Part shown: positions 1 through 9,180 of the stretch, piece by piece
Numbering within the stretch: the stretch's first letter is position 1
How the letters are laid out: each line of letters begins with the position of its first letter
Made by a program: the position numbers and the translations under genes
The notes under the pieces: generated by a model
Databases searched by the model: none
What the model saw: only the letters and a program-made list of their open reading frames with translations
Told to the model about the DNA's origin: nothing
Assembly (NCBI RefSeq): GCF_001613085.1
Contig: NZ_BDBR01000022.1
Location: forward strand, 1 to 64,000
Length of the DNA stretch: 64,000 bases
From: Nocardia salmonicida NBRC 13393
Lineage (GTDB): Bacteria > Actinomycetota > Actinomycetes > Mycobacteriales > Mycobacteriaceae
Reading direction: 5' to 3'

Positions 1-1
1 G

Positions 2-573
2 GTGTCCGTCGACCGTCTGCTCGCGGCCGGGCACACCGTCACCGTCTACGCCTCGATCCGGCCAAGATCCCCGGCCGTTGGGGTGATCAGGTGCGGGTCG
101 TGACGGGGCAGATGTCGGACGATGCCGCGCTCGATACCGCGATCACCGGGGCCGACGCTGTGGTCAGCGCGCTGGGCCCAAGCTTGGACCGCAAAGCTAT
201 TGGGCTGCCGTTGATCGAGGGTACCGCCAACATTCTCGACGCGATGAAGAGCCGCGGTGTGCACCGCTATGTCGGCCACGCGACGCAGTCGGTGCTGGAC
301 CCGCAGGAAAAGCCCACCCCGGTCACACGGATGATCGGTTTCATACCCAGCACTTTCATGCGCCGCGCCTACGACGAGGTCACCGGTATGTCCGACCTGA
401 TCATGGGCTCCGGCCTGGACTGGACGATCGTGCGGTTCATCGCTCGACGACTTTCTCGAGGGCCGTGTACGCCGCGACACGTTTTCGACGGTGACAACCC
501 GTCCGTCGGCGTTTCGTTCCAGCTCCCAAGGCATTCCACGAGCCACGCGTATACGCGAGCAACGACAGGTTAA
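2..573 (+). pseudogene. Broken NmrA-like NAD(P)-binding reductase
   Basis: The reading frame carries a recognisable NmrA/atypical-SDR middle: DRLLAAGHTVTVYA in one frame near the left edge, then DPAKIPGRWGDQVRVV in another frame. A single-base frameshift therefore lies at about positions 50-54. The central part (VSALGPSL, GVHRYV, SGLDWTIVRFIA) is well preserved up to about 441. After that the family's C-terminal substrate lobe is replaced by unrelated arginine-rich sequence that ends at 573. The true N-terminus and its GxxGxxG motif lie outside the window. Frameshift plus C-terminal replacement indicate a dead gene that marks the edge of a rearranged region. A one-base sequencing error could explain the frameshift but not the altered end. 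Confidence 0.6.
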
Positions 574-1103
574 GCAGTGCAATGATTTGCGCTACCGAGG
601 GCCCGAGGTCGGCACTGGCGGCGCCACGACTGCTGCACTCGTGATCCGGGTGGCGGGTCGGGTATGAGCTGGAGCCATTAGGGTCCGCTATGGGTTTGGC
701 GGAGTGCCCATAGATTGTGGCGGTCGGGGACCTATGCTCAGGACTGAGGTTTGTTCGAGGTCGGCAAGAAGGGCTTGGCTGGCTCTACAGTCGTGGGCGT
801 GTGCTCCCCGCGCGAGTGGGGATGAGCCCTCAGCGCCGAGCGGACCTCGCCGAGCGGGAGGTGCTCCCGTGTACTGCGGCGACCTCATAGGGACTGCAGC
901 GTCGAGGCGATCAGGGTGGTGTCGGTGCGACAGGACGGGACGGCATCTTCCGTGGCTCTGTTGCCGGGATCCCTGCCCTATGTAGTTGCGTTCCAACGTG
1001 CAGTCGCTGAGCTTGGAAGGCGACCGCTCGAAGGTGATTCCATATAGCTATCAATCTCATATGCTCGGTCAATCTGGGCTTGGGGTTGGCCGGGCTCGTC
1101 GGC
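574..1103. other. Stretch without a supported gene
   Basis: No reading frame here has coding character on either strand. The open frames are short, rich in Arg/Pro/Ser and lack start-site signals. It lies between the broken NmrA-like gene and the first att-like repeat and looks like decayed flank of a mobile region. Confidence 0.5.
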
Positions 1104-1264
1104 GTGCAATATACGTGCAATAGCGCAGCCCAATGTTGCCTATCAGTGCGTACATCTGCGCGATCGCGATAACAGGCAAAGTTCCAGTTAGATGCCGATT
1201 TTTCGAGGTAGGAGCGGGTTTCGGTCTCCTGGTGTCTGCCGGTTCGAAACCAGCTGGGACCACC
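1104..1264 (+). repeat. Repeat copy A: tRNA-3'-end-like element
   Basis: This 161-bp segment matches 15106-15266 without any gap, with 10 differences by my count (about 94% identity). It opens with GTGCAATATACGTGCAATAG and ends in a T-arm-like stem-loop, GCCGG-TTCGAAA-CCAGC, followed by TGGGACCACC, like the 3' end of a tRNA. Inside are AGATGCC...GGTGTCT and AGGAG...CTCCT pairings. Their differences from the other copy are kept paired by G-U wobble, which suggests a structured RNA. No complete cloverleaf could be drawn. It may be an attachment-site remnant of a tRNA-targeting element or a small RNA gene. Confidence 0.6.
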
Positions 1265-1299
1265 AGAAAATACAGGTCAGGGCCTTTTTGGTGATGGTC

Positions 1300-1321
1300 G
1301 TGCAATATACGTGCAATAGCG
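1300..1321 (+). repeat. Second copy of the GTGCAATATACGTGCAATAG motif
   Basis: The opening motif of repeat copy A recurs here, 35 bp after the tRNA-like end, as if a second element began. It contains the direct repeat GTGCAATA twice, 11 bp apart. The same motif opens copies A and C, and a diverged form lies at 1712-1733. It may be an integrase arm site or a core site. Confidence 0.5.
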
Positions 1322-1635
1322 TTAAGTGTCCGGGGCTTCGACGCTGACGGGCAGGGTAACCGAACGTGCTCGACAAGCCCGCTGAGGCGTGGTGCCCGTC
1401 ACAATCGCCCTCGTCTGCCCGCTCCGTGCGGTGCATCATGTTCGGCAACTTCAGCCGACGAACTGGCGCATATCAGCGCGATCACGTGACGGAATACGTT
1501 GTATCCCAACGTATTCCGGTGGTTTGGCCACATCGCGGCGTTGATGTCTTCGATTGCTATCCGGATCTGCTTCTCGGAACCCTCCATCGAGCGTCGGCAC
1601 GCCGACTCAACGTGCTGGTCGCAGGTCTTTCTGGG

Positions 1636-1733
1636 TCTGCTGGCTTGAAACCAGCTGGGACCACATATGGTGGCTGGTCAGCGGTGGGTTCCATGTCAGC
1701 CAGCCATTTTCGTGCGATATACGTGCAGAAGCG
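1636..1733 (+). repeat. Repeat copy B (partial) with hairpin
   Basis: Only the tRNA-like tail is conserved: GCTGG-CTTGAAA-CCAGC at 1639-1655, here a perfect five-pair stem, then TGGGACCAC. A terminator-like hairpin follows, and after it the diverged motif GTGCGATATACGTGCAGAAG at 1712. The order tail, hairpin, T-run, GTGC motif matches the other copies, so this is a third, older member of the family. Confidence 0.5.
1671..1710 (+). terminator. Terminator-like hairpin after repeat B
   Basis: TGGCTGG (1671-1677) pairs perfectly with CCAGCCA (1700-1706) and is followed by TTTT. It occupies the same place relative to the tRNA-like tail as the strong terminator after copy C. Confidence 0.45.
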
Positions 1734-1785
1734 CTGTCTGTGAACCTGCGATTTTGCGGAGTTCGGTTGGCGATACGAACCATTC

Positions 1786-1809
1786 GGTATGTGATATAAG
1801 TTACATACC
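1786..1809. promoter_or_regulatory. Orphan operator-like palindrome
   Basis: GGTATGT (1786-1792) and ACATACC (1803-1809) form a perfect 7-bp inverted repeat around a 10-bp AT-rich spacer. This looks like a TetR- or GntR-type operator, but no intact gene starts next to it. It may be left over from a lost promoter. Confidence 0.3.
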
Positions 1810-2139
1810 TTCGTTGTGTTGATGCGCAAGCCATGGTCCCGGCGCCGCATCCGCTTCCGTCGAGGCCCGTCACGAGCTCTGGGCGTCGGCATTGCGCGGC
1901 TGGGAGACCCGACCGGACAGCGGGATCTGCGGATCTGATGCGCAGGCGGGGGTCGATCGGCCGCCTGACCGCCGACAACCCCCTTTTACCGGTGGCCAGG
2001 TGAGTACACCGGTGAGCGGTTAGAACCGTTCGCGGCTTGCGGCTGGACGGGAGGTACCCAAACCGGAACCGCAGCTGAGCCCTTCCTATTCGCGCAGACG
2101 TTCACTCAGGCGCGGAACTGCGGGGGTGGCGATGCTGTG

Positions 2140-2420
2140 TCACCGATAGCCTGTGGATCGGGCTGTCTTGTTCGTTTCGAAGTCGCCTTCAGCGTTTTCG
2201 AAGTGGTGTTCAGTGGCCCTGCGGCGACCGCGTAGTTCGTCGCCCAGCCGTCGGCCTTCATCGAGCAGTCCCGTGAGGCGCTCGGGCGTCAGCGGAGTTA
2301 TCGGAAGGCGGTGGGCGCGTGCCCCCTTGTCGACGGCTTGACCGGTGAGGCCGAGCGCTTGCCCGATCTGGTCCCCAAGCGGGCGGCGGTATCGTTTTAT
2401 CCCCTCGTGCGTGGCGAGGA
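2140..2420 (-). pseudogene. C-terminal remnant of a helix-turn-helix protein
   Basis: A minus-strand frame ending at 2140 reads with clear coding character, including LGDQIGQALGLTGQAVDKG. This resembles the recognition helix of actinobacterial proteins with a WxxIGxALGLTRQA motif. It runs on through ERLTGLLDEGRRLGDELR to its stop. No start or N-terminal part is visible, because the frame runs into the end of the AraC-type gene. I take it as a truncated remnant. A short functional protein is possible but has no visible start. Confidence 0.3.
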
Positions 2421-3401
2421 CCGGTCCGTGGTCGCCTGTGGTGTGGCGGATTTCGGGGGAATCGCGGCTGGAGTGGGTGCTGCTTCGCGGGCGGCGAAGG
2501 CGGTGGGGGTGAGGTCGGTGTGTCCGCGGAAGAAGCGGCCGAAGTTGGCGGGATCGGTGAAGCCGAGATGAGCGGCCACGGTTCGGGTGTCCCAGCGGGC
2601 GGTTCCCAGGAGACGACGGGCTTCGAGGAGCCGACGCTCGTCGATGAGCTCGCGCGCCTTTTTGCCGGTGGCGTCGTGGGCCGCACGGCTGAGGGTGCGC
2701 ACCGAACAGCCGAGCAATTCGGCGTAGTCCGTGGCTTGATGCATTTCGCGGAAGTGTAGCTCCAGGGCGTTCACGAACCGCCCGTAGGTGTCGCTGCGAC
2801 GGGTGTCGATTGTCGCTGTGGTCGTGGGTGTGATGTCGGAGGCGTTGGTCAGACGCAGGAGCAGTGTTTCGAGCAGGCTTCGCCGCAGGGCGTGATGCAG
2901 ATCGAGGGGCCGACGTCCGAGGGCGCGGTGTTCATCGAGGAGTTGGAGTGCGGTCTGCTCCAGCCAGGCGGTGTCCTTGGGGTGCGGGCTCAACACGGCT
3001 GGGGCCTTGTGTGCGAGCAGCGGTGCCAGCAGTCGGGCCGTGTCGGGCCTGAGGACGTCGGGCTCGAACAGGATGAAGGGGCCGCGGGTGGCACCGGGCG
3101 GGTGCCAGCACTGTACGTGGCCTGGTCGCACCCAGAGCCATTGGCCGGGGGTGATGGTTCGGGTGATGTGGTCGACGTCGTGTCGTAGTGCGCCTTCGGT
3201 GACCAGGATGAGGTAGTGGAAGGTCGCACGGCCGGGCAGCGGCGGGTTCCAGGGCCAGTCGTCGTGGTGGGCGAAGAAGTTCTCGATGGTGTTCACCTCG
3301 AGGCCGTACGGCGTGCCGACCGGGGGCTGGAAGCGGTACAGCGGCACCTCGCCCGCTCCGCCACCACGTCGCCCCGCCCTGGAGTGTCGCTTGTCGACCA
3401 T
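2397..3401 (-). CDS. AraC-family transcriptional regulator
   Basis: The N-terminal half (about residues 20-170) is a cupin-like AraC ligand-binding domain with GQWLWVRPGHVQCWHPPG. The C-terminal third (about 205-310) carries the paired HTH of AraC/XylS proteins, including ELLGCSVRTLSRAAHDATG, ARRLLG and AAHLGFTDPANFGRFFRGHTDLTPTAF. It probably controls the oxidoreductase at 3536-4528, which runs in the same direction just upstream. I chose the ATG at 3401, and an in-frame GTG 15 bp upstream is equally possible. The tail beyond the HTH is longer than usual and Pro/Thr-rich, perhaps because of a rearrangement at its end. Confidence 0.85.
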   Translation of the reverse strand: MVDKRHSRAGRRGGGAGEVPLYRFQPPVGTPYGLEVNTIENFFAHHDDWPWNPPLPGRATFHYLILVTEGALRHDVDHITRTITPGQWLWVRPGHVQCWHPPGATRGPFILFEPDVLRPDTARLLAPLLAHKAPAVLSPHPKDTAWLEQTALQLLDEHRALGRRPLDLHHALRRSLLETLLLRLTNASDITPTTTATIDTRRSDTYGRFVNALELHFREMHQATDYAELLGCSVRTLSRAAHDATGKKARELIDERRLLEARRLLGTARWDTRTVAAHLGFTDPANFGRFFRGHTDLTPTAFAAREAAPTPAAIPPKSATPQATTDRSSPRTRG

Positions 3402-3535
3402 CACGTGTCCGCACACTACCGCCCAGATTTCGAGGGGCGGGTCGGACCTGCCGTCGCGACCGCACGGTGTGTCGTCCGGATCCGTGCGAACCTGCGTAGG
3501 TCGTGTCCTGGTCTCCGGGCCCCATACCGCCCGGC

Positions 3536-4528
3536 CTAGTCGAGTACGACGACGTGTTTACCGGGGCTGGTGCCGGCTTCGAGGTCGCCGTGCGCTTGCC
3601 GTACTTGTTCGAGTCCGTGGTAGGCGCGGGCGAGGGTGGGTGTGAGGCGTCCGGCGGCGATGGCGTCGAGTTGGCGGGCGAACACCTCGGCGGGCAGATC
3701 GCTGGCTTCGCCGCCGTAGCAGGTCAGGCGGACTCCGATCGGGATGAATCCGAGAGGGCTGAAGTTCTCGGTGGCCCAGTCGCCGCTGAGTGCGCCGGCG
3801 AAGCAGCCGGTGCCGTGGATGCGGACCGCGGCGAGCGTGTCGGGAAGGGTTGCCATTCCGGCCAGTTCGAGTGCGGCGTCGACACCGTCGGGGACGATCG
3901 CGCGGACGGCGTCGGCGATCTGGCCGTCGTCGACGAGAGGGTGGTCGATTCCGCGTTCGCGCAGCCAGTCGATCCGGTTCGGGTTGCGGGTGGTGGACAG
4001 CACCGTGGCGCCCATGTCCTTGGCGAGGGTTGCGGCGGACAGGGCGACCGTGGAGGTTCCGCCGCGGATGAGCAGGGTCTGTCCGGCGCGCAGGTCCAGG
4101 CCGGTGGTCAGCGAACCGTAGGCGGTTTGGAACATCTCCGGTAGTGCGCCGACGATCTCCCAGGGCAGGTCGGTGTCGAAGGGGATGACCTGCGCAGCGG
4201 GGACGAGGGTGTATTCGGCGTAGTTGCCGTCGAACGAGCGGCCCATGCCGCCCATCATCGTGGCGACTTTCTGCCCCGGCTTCAGATCGCTGTCGGGGTC
4301 GGCAGCGTCGACGATGCCGACGGCTTCGATGCCGAGGATGCGCGGGAAGGTGAAGTCCGGGCTCGATTCGCCTTTCCTGCTGGTCACTTCGGACTCGTTG
4401 ACGCCGAAGGCCTTGATGCGGATACGCACCCAGCCGGGCCGCGGCTCGGGTTTGGGCACTTCGGAGGGTATGAGGATGTCGAGGCCGCCGGGTCCGGCGA
4501 GCTTGATCGCGCGCATTGTCTCGGTCAT
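3536..4528 (-). CDS. Zinc-less alcohol dehydrogenase / quinone oxidoreductase (MDR)
   Basis: A 330-residue medium-chain dehydrogenase/reductase. It has the N-terminal GroES-like fold (RIKAFGVNESEVTSRKG, RILGIEAVGIVDA) and a nucleotide-binding fold from about residue 150 with LLIRGGTSTVALSAATLAKD. The Cys/His zinc ligands of classical alcohol dehydrogenases are absent, so it belongs with NADPH:quinone reductases and enoyl reductases (QOR/zeta-crystallin). The GGTSTV pocket fits NADP(H). It lies between an MmcQ-like gene and an AraC regulator in the same orientation, which suggests a small detoxification unit. The substrate is unknown. Confidence 0.88.
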   Translation of the reverse strand: MTETMRAIKLAGPGGLDILIPSEVPKPEPRPGWVRIRIKAFGVNESEVTSRKGESSPDFTFPRILGIEAVGIVDAADPDSDLKPGQKVATMMGGMGRSFDGNYAEYTLVPAAQVIPFDTDLPWEIVGALPEMFQTAYGSLTTGLDLRAGQTLLIRGGTSTVALSAATLAKDMGATVLSTTRNPNRIDWLRERGIDHPLVDDGQIADAVRAIVPDGVDAALELAGMATLPDTLAAVRIHGTGCFAGALSGDWATENFSPLGFIPIGVRLTCYGGEASDLPAEVFARQLDAIAAGRLTPTLARAYHGLEQVRQAHGDLEAGTSPGKHVVVLD

Positions 4529-4664
4529 GGCTTACTTCCTCTCGCTAGTGGTAATGCCGACGTCGAGTGCAGTGGCCGGGCAGCTCATCGTTGGCGGGCC
4601 GCGTTTCGTGATCGTTTGTGCTGCTTTGGTTTTCGTGCCGCCGTCGCTGTCTTGCCGTCAGTGG

Positions 4665-5396
4665 TCAGGTAGTGGCCGGTGCCTTCTTGCGTCGCCGACC
4701 CGCCATAGTGGGGCGGACCAGGTCGTAGGAATCGAGCACTAGCTCGGTCACCAACTCCGTGGTGACTCCGCGTCCAGCTCCGAGGGACATCCAGTGCTTT
4801 TTGTCCAGGTAGCGGCCCACGGTCATCGAGGGGAACTGTGCGCGCAGCGACATCCCTCGCGCCGGTGCGGCTTTGACCGTGATGATCTGCTCCTCGGGGT
4901 CGTCGGTGACGATGAGGAACACCTTGCCGCCGGTCTTGTACACATCGAGCTTGTCCACGAAGGGGTGTCCGTGGCTGACTGCGGGCAGGGACTCCGCCGC
5001 CTGGCGAGCCGCTGCCTGTAGCCGCTGGCCTGTCAGCCCGCCGCGCTGCGACCGAGCGGCGGGCAGGCCCGACACGACAAGGTGATGGGAGTCGGTGACC
5101 AGGTCCCGGACCAGGGGTGCGGAGATCCCGTCACCGGCGGTCGCCGTGATCCAGTGCCGCTTGTTCATGTGATATCCGGGCGTGATCTCCGAATATTGGG
5201 TATGCAACGCGATCGCGTCGTCGGGATCGGCCTTGACGATCACCATCGGTTCGCCCCGCACCTCGGTCACCAGCATGAAGACCTTGCCGCCGACCTTGTA
5301 CACCCGCCAGTCCGGGCCGAAGGGCTTTTCCACCACCGCTCCTGGTAACCGGGCCGCGGTTTTCTCGGCGACTGCGAACAACTGCTGAGCACGCAT
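4665..5396 (-). CDS. Tandem MmcQ/YjbR-like protein
   Basis: The 243-residue product holds two copies of the MmcQ/YjbR fold. Copy one (about 1-105) reads KPFGPDWRVYKVGGKVFMLV and ends with HWITATAGDG. Copy two (about 125-235) reads HPFVDKLDVYKTGGKVFLIV and ends with HWMSLGAGRG. Single-domain relatives are about 110-120 residues and are often annotated as DNA-binding, with weak experimental support. The start at 5396 follows AAAGGAGC at good spacing. A longer open frame reaching 5906 runs through a region with no such signal. An internal duplication is the simplest origin. Confidence 0.8.
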   Translation of the reverse strand: MRAQQLFAVAEKTAARLPGAVVEKPFGPDWRVYKVGGKVFMLVTEVRGEPMVIVKADPDDAIALHTQYSEITPGYHMNKRHWITATAGDGISAPLVRDLVTDSHHLVVSGLPAARSQRGGLTGQRLQAAARQAAESLPAVSHGHPFVDKLDVYKTGGKVFLIVTDDPEEQIITVKAAPARGMSLRAQFPSMTVGRYLDKKHWMSLGAGRGVTTELVTELVLDSYDLVRPTMAGRRRKKAPATT

Positions 5397-5469
5397 CGAA
5401 GCTCCTTTCCGGCCAACAGCCTTGAAGGGCGGACCTAACGTCTGTACCTGTAGCGAGAGCTGCAGGCGG

Positions 5470-6906
5470 TCAGGGACGGTCGATGTGGTCGAACAGATCC
5501 AGAACCTCCCGGTAATGGGCGCTGGGGTCGTAGGGAAGGTTGCCGACGCCTCCCGAGACGGGCCGGTCCACGACCGCAGGCCACAGACGGGTCTGCTCGC
5601 CGGTGGCGAAGTCGAGCACGAGGTCGCGGATGCGGGTGTCACGGTCGGCTTGCTCGGGGCTGCGGCCCGGCTTTTCCTGGCCGACCAGGGCATACATCTC
5701 GGTGCCGTGCACGGCGGGTGCGCCCTCGGCGGGCCCGATGATGAGCAGGTGGGCGTTACCGCCCGCCGCGGCGTGAGCCGCAGCGCCGCGGGCGGCGGAA
5801 AGCCCGAAGATGTAATCGGACAAGAACGCGGCACGGACCTCGGCTGGAGTGCGGCCGCCCAGATCGTAGGCATCGACGAGTTTCTTCGCGCGGGAGCGGG
5901 GAACACGCCAGCCCGCCACTTCGTCGATCACACAGTCGACGGTGTGTGGGTCGAATCGATCGAGGTCGTTGGCCACCCACCAGCCCATGTCGTCGGTGGC
6001 CATGCTCAGCAGGATGTCGGCGTCGCGATGCGCGCCCGAGGCGAGGACGTCCATCGGGTGGGCGTGCAGAACGGCGCCGGGTTGTTCGGTATCCAGGACG
6101 ACGCCGAGGCTCTTGCAATCCATCCCGCCGCGTTCGCCGAGATCGGTCGGGGTGACCTTGTGCAAAGCTGCCACCAGGGCGGTTGTATCGAAGTCGAACA
6201 GCTTGTTCGGATTGCTCGCGACACCGAGTTCGGTGACGAACCGGTGCGCGAGTTCCTCGGCCCACCACGCCGGCTGGAGCCGAGTAGGCCCGGCGGAGAA
6301 TCCGGCCAGTCGCCGGTACAGGCCGTTCGCGGCGGCGGCACCGAGCAGTCCGAAGGTGGAATACGCCCCGGCGCTGTGGCCGTAGACGGTGACATTGTCC
6401 GGGTCGCCGCCGAAGTGGGCGATATTCTGCCTGATCCAGGTCAGCGCGGCGATGACGTCTTGCAGGCACAGGTTGCTGGCCTCGGCCAGTCGGCCCCCGT
6501 ACTGCGAGAGCGAGACTGCTCCCAGGGCGCCGAGCCGATAGTTGATCGACACGCTCACCACACGTTCCGACGCGGCGAGACCCGAAGCGTTCGAAGTGAT
6601 CTGGGTGTTGGCGCCGAACTCGAACCCGCCGCCGAAGATGTACACGGTCACCGGCAGCGCCTGCCCGGCCGGGTGCTCGGGAGCCCATACGTTCAGGTTC
6701 AGGCAGTCCTCGCCGGTGCCGCTGTCGGCTTCGAGCCAGTCGCCGCTATCGGGCTGGACCGGTGCGACGCCTTTGCGGTCATAGGGCCGGTCGGGATCGA
6801 AATCCGCGAGCACCGGGCGGCGGAACCGCTCGGCCGTGGCGTAGGGGATGCCCCACCACGACCGCACACCTGGTGCGGTCGGGGCCTTGGGTGCGCTAGC
6901 GGGCAT
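5470..6906 (-). CDS. Type-B carboxylesterase
   Basis: About 478 residues of the carboxylesterase/lipase type-B family. It shows the oxyanion segment VYIFGGGFEFG, the signature EDCLNLNVWAP and the nucleophile elbow GHSAGAYS. The rest of the alpha/beta hydrolase fold follows. Such enzymes hydrolyse carboxylic esters such as drugs, acetylated sugars and p-nitrobenzyl esters. No signal peptide is present, so it is probably cytoplasmic. The start at 6906 is preferred because GGAAGGA precedes it. An upstream in-frame ATG at 6942 lacks such a site. It is co-directional with the MmcQ-like gene 73 bp downstream. Confidence 0.85.
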   Translation of the reverse strand: MPASAPKAPTAPGVRSWWGIPYATAERFRRPVLADFDPDRPYDRKGVAPVQPDSGDWLEADSGTGEDCLNLNVWAPEHPAGQALPVTVYIFGGGFEFGANTQITSNASGLAASERVVSVSINYRLGALGAVSLSQYGGRLAEASNLCLQDVIAALTWIRQNIAHFGGDPDNVTVYGHSAGAYSTFGLLGAAAANGLYRRLAGFSAGPTRLQPAWWAEELAHRFVTELGVASNPNKLFDFDTTALVAALHKVTPTDLGERGGMDCKSLGVVLDTEQPGAVLHAHPMDVLASGAHRDADILLSMATDDMGWWVANDLDRFDPHTVDCVIDEVAGWRVPRSRAKKLVDAYDLGGRTPAEVRAAFLSDYIFGLSAARGAAAHAAAGGNAHLLIIGPAEGAPAVHGTEMYALVGQEKPGRSPEQADRDTRIRDLVLDFATGEQTRLWPAVVDRPVSGGVGNLPYDPSAHYREVLDLFDHIDRP

Positions 6907-7446
6907 GGCGTGTCCTTCCGACGGGATTCGGGTATTTCGCACATCGTGTCGCTGACTGATTGCTGCGGTGACGCCTTCCCATCATTCGCGTAGATCCGGC
7001 GAATCAACCGGCATTCAGAGGTCAGTTGATGGTCATCAGATGACACGTGGGCGGAGCTACTTGCGGTGGACGCGGTCGTGGACCGGATGGACAGCACGGG
7101 TACGCCATGCTTGCCGGCCATACGGTCGGAGGTGACCAACTTATCGGCGCGCTGATCCGTTCGTGCTCGCGCAGCAGGTCGAGATACCAGCGTCTGCGGA
7201 TCGACACCGGCGGTAGGGCTGGTCGACGCGGAATCGACGACGCGGACTCGCTGAACCAGACCTACGGACCGGGGTTCGGCGGCGGGGAATGAGGGCTGGT
7301 TGCCGCGTCGGGGCGAGGAGCGGAGGTGGCGGGCAGGCGCGCTATCGGTGCCGGCCGGCTGAAAGCGAATTGCAAGGACCAGCGGTTACGGTCGGCCTGA
7401 ACGTGCCCGGTCGCACCACGAGTTCGACATTCGCAGGAGGTTTCCG
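6907..7446. other. Intergenic stretch between divergent genes
   Basis: No convincing gene. A short minus-strand frame at 7022-7207 begins with coding-like RRWYLDLLREHERISA and then loses character, so it may be a tiny gene remnant. The stretch should hold the promoters for the esterase (leftward) and the small membrane protein (rightward). Confidence 0.4.
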
Positions 7447-7779
7447 ATGGCTGCTACACGTTCTGACCTGCGGGGGAGCAGGGAGTACCTTGTCGGGGCG
7501 CTGGTACTGCTGGTTGTCGGGCTGATCTCCGCGGCATACGGGTGGATGTTCACGGCGGCGATCCTGTTCGGCTCGCTGGTGTTCTTCATCATGGGCGTCA
7601 CCAGGATGGTGCTGCGGCCGAAGCGGGGCGCAGGCGGCACGGCGCGCAGGTCGGGATGGCTTGCCGCAGGTAGTGCCGGTGCCTGGTTCGCCGGGACCGG
7701 TGACGGCGGTAGCGGTGACGGTGGCAGTGGGGGAAGCTGCGGTGGCGGGAGCGGTTGTGGTGGCGGTGGTGGGTGTTGA
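7447..7779 (+). CDS. Small membrane protein with Gly/Cys-rich tail
   Basis: A 110-residue protein preceded by a textbook AGGAGG site 6 bp before its ATG. Two hydrophobic segments (about residues 14-34 and 36-56) are followed by a basic stretch. The tail of about 30 residues consists almost only of Gly, Ser and Cys, with four cysteines and an end of CGGGGGC. Gly/Cys-rich tails of this kind occur on some actinobacterial surface and membrane proteins, but I do not recognise a family. The tail might bind metal or be modified. The strong start site and clean membrane segments support a real gene. Confidence 0.65.
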   Translation: MAATRSDLRGSREYLVGALVLLVVGLISAAYGWMFTAAILFGSLVFFIMGVTRMVLRPKRGAGGTARRSGWLAAGSAGAWFAGTGDGGSGDGGSGGSCGGGSGCGGGGGC

Positions 7780-7867
7780 GCCGCGAATGACCGGGACCTG
7801 GTGGAGGGTCCGGGTCCCGGTCGTGCTGACCCGGTGCGCACCGGGTCGGGTTCCGTTGTCGAACTGA

Positions 7868-8221
7868 CTACCACAGGTCGACGAGGGCGGCGTGGACTGC
7901 CCGGCCTGCGACGGGGTCGCCGACCGCGATGCGGGCGCTACCGTCGGGGTAGGCCTTTGCTTTGATGCCGGCGCGGCGCAGGGCGGTGGCTACTCCGGGT
8001 CCGGGCAGGTAGAGGAAGTTCGCGTGACTGCGGGGGACATCGATTCCGCAGGCCAGCAGGGTCATTCGCAGGAGATCGCGTTCGCCGTTGATGCGGTCGA
8101 CGCGGTCGCGAAGTTCCTTGCCTGCCGCGTAGGCGGCGCGCACTGCGGCGACGGACGCGGTGGGGGTGCCGAAGGGCAACTGCTGGTGGCGGATTCGTTC
8201 GATCAGCTTTCCACGGCCCAC
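7868..8221 (-). pseudogene. C-terminal fragment of HisC-type aminotransferase
   Basis: Only the last 117 residues of a class I/II aminotransferase are present. The matching parts are an IRHQQLPFGTPTASVAAVRAA helix, then SHANFLYLP (the usual S-x-x-NF segment) and the end GIKAKAYPDGSARIAVGD, as in histidinol-phosphate and aromatic aminotransferases. The PLP-binding lysine and the entire large domain are missing. The homology stops abruptly near 8221, about 100 bp from where the recombinase fragment begins in the opposite direction. It cannot be functional alone. Confidence 0.65.
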
Positions 8222-8319
8222 GTGAGGGCCCGACGGAAAGATGCACCAGCAGATGGGCTTTCACTCGCTTCGCCACCTGTACGGGTTGCTGTTGGCGGAC
8301 CAGGGCAACCATTCACCGC

Positions 8320-9180
8320 CCTCGGGGAGACTTTCCAGCCGAAGAAAGTGACGCGGACAGTCATCCTGCATCGGAAGACGATCGTCATCGACTCGACCGG
8401 TCGCCCCCGAAACCTCCGCACCGACGAGCATCGCGCGTTCTGGGCATGGGCAACAGTCGAGTTGTTGCGTCACACCGGCACCCGGATCGAGGAGATGCTC
8501 GAAACCAGCCACCACAGCATCGTCCAATATCAGCTCCCCGAGACCGGCGAGGTCACACCTCTGCTGCACATCGCACCATCCAAGACCGACGTCGAACGCC
8601 TGCTGGTGATCGATCCCGAACTCGCCGATGTCTTGTCCACCATCATCGCGAGGATCCGGCAGCCCGACGGAATCGTTCCTCTCGTTCCGCTTTATGACAC
8701 GTCTGAAAAGGTTTGGAGCGCACCAACTCCTCTACTGTTTCAGTGGGTCTACGGCGGCATCGAAGCATCGCCGATCTCGGTCGAAGCGATCCGCCGCGCA
8801 GTCAGGGAGATCCTCGAAGACACCGACCTGCTCGACGCCGACGGCCAACGGCTCTACTTCGTCCCGCACGACCTGCGAAGAATCTTCACCACCGAGGCCA
8901 TCCTCAACGGGATGCCACCCCACATCGCTCAGATGCTCTTGGGTCACAAGGACATCAACACCACTATGGGCTACAAGGCCGTCTATCCAGAGGAGGCGAT
9001 CAACGGACATCGAGCCTTCATCGCGCGCCGCCGCACCTTGCGCCCGAGCGAGGAATATCGCATACCGACCGATGCCGAATGGGATGAGTTCCTCGGCCAT
9101 TTCGAGCGTCGGAAGGTCGCGCTCGGCGAATGCGGCCGGGCATACGGCACGAGTTGCCAGCACGAGCACAGCTGCTTCTC
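8320..9180 (+). pseudogene. Truncated tyrosine recombinase (integrase)
   Basis: The catalytic domain of a large tyrosine recombinase is legible, with the full set of active residues. The Arg lies in RHTGTRIEEML, the Lys in APSKTDVERL, the HxxR in VPHDLRRIF and the His in MLLGHKDINTT. The Tyr lies in the following MGYKAVYP. A family-typical downstream piece, YGTSCQHEHSC, follows. The N-terminal core-binding domain is missing, and the segment before about 8320 is unrelated. The C-terminus beyond the HEHSC motif reads into foreign sequence. It is therefore cut at both ends and is presumably a relic of the element that created the flanking repeats. Confidence 0.7.

Noticed and set aside
5422..6993. 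523-codon open frame on the plus strand opposite the carboxylesterase
   Set aside because: It is the antisense shadow of a gene with full family motifs. Its own translation has no recognisable domain and no start signal.
7022..7207. Short minus-strand frame beginning with coding-like residues
   Set aside because: Only the first 16 or so residues look coding. There is no ribosome site and no family, so I did not call a gene.
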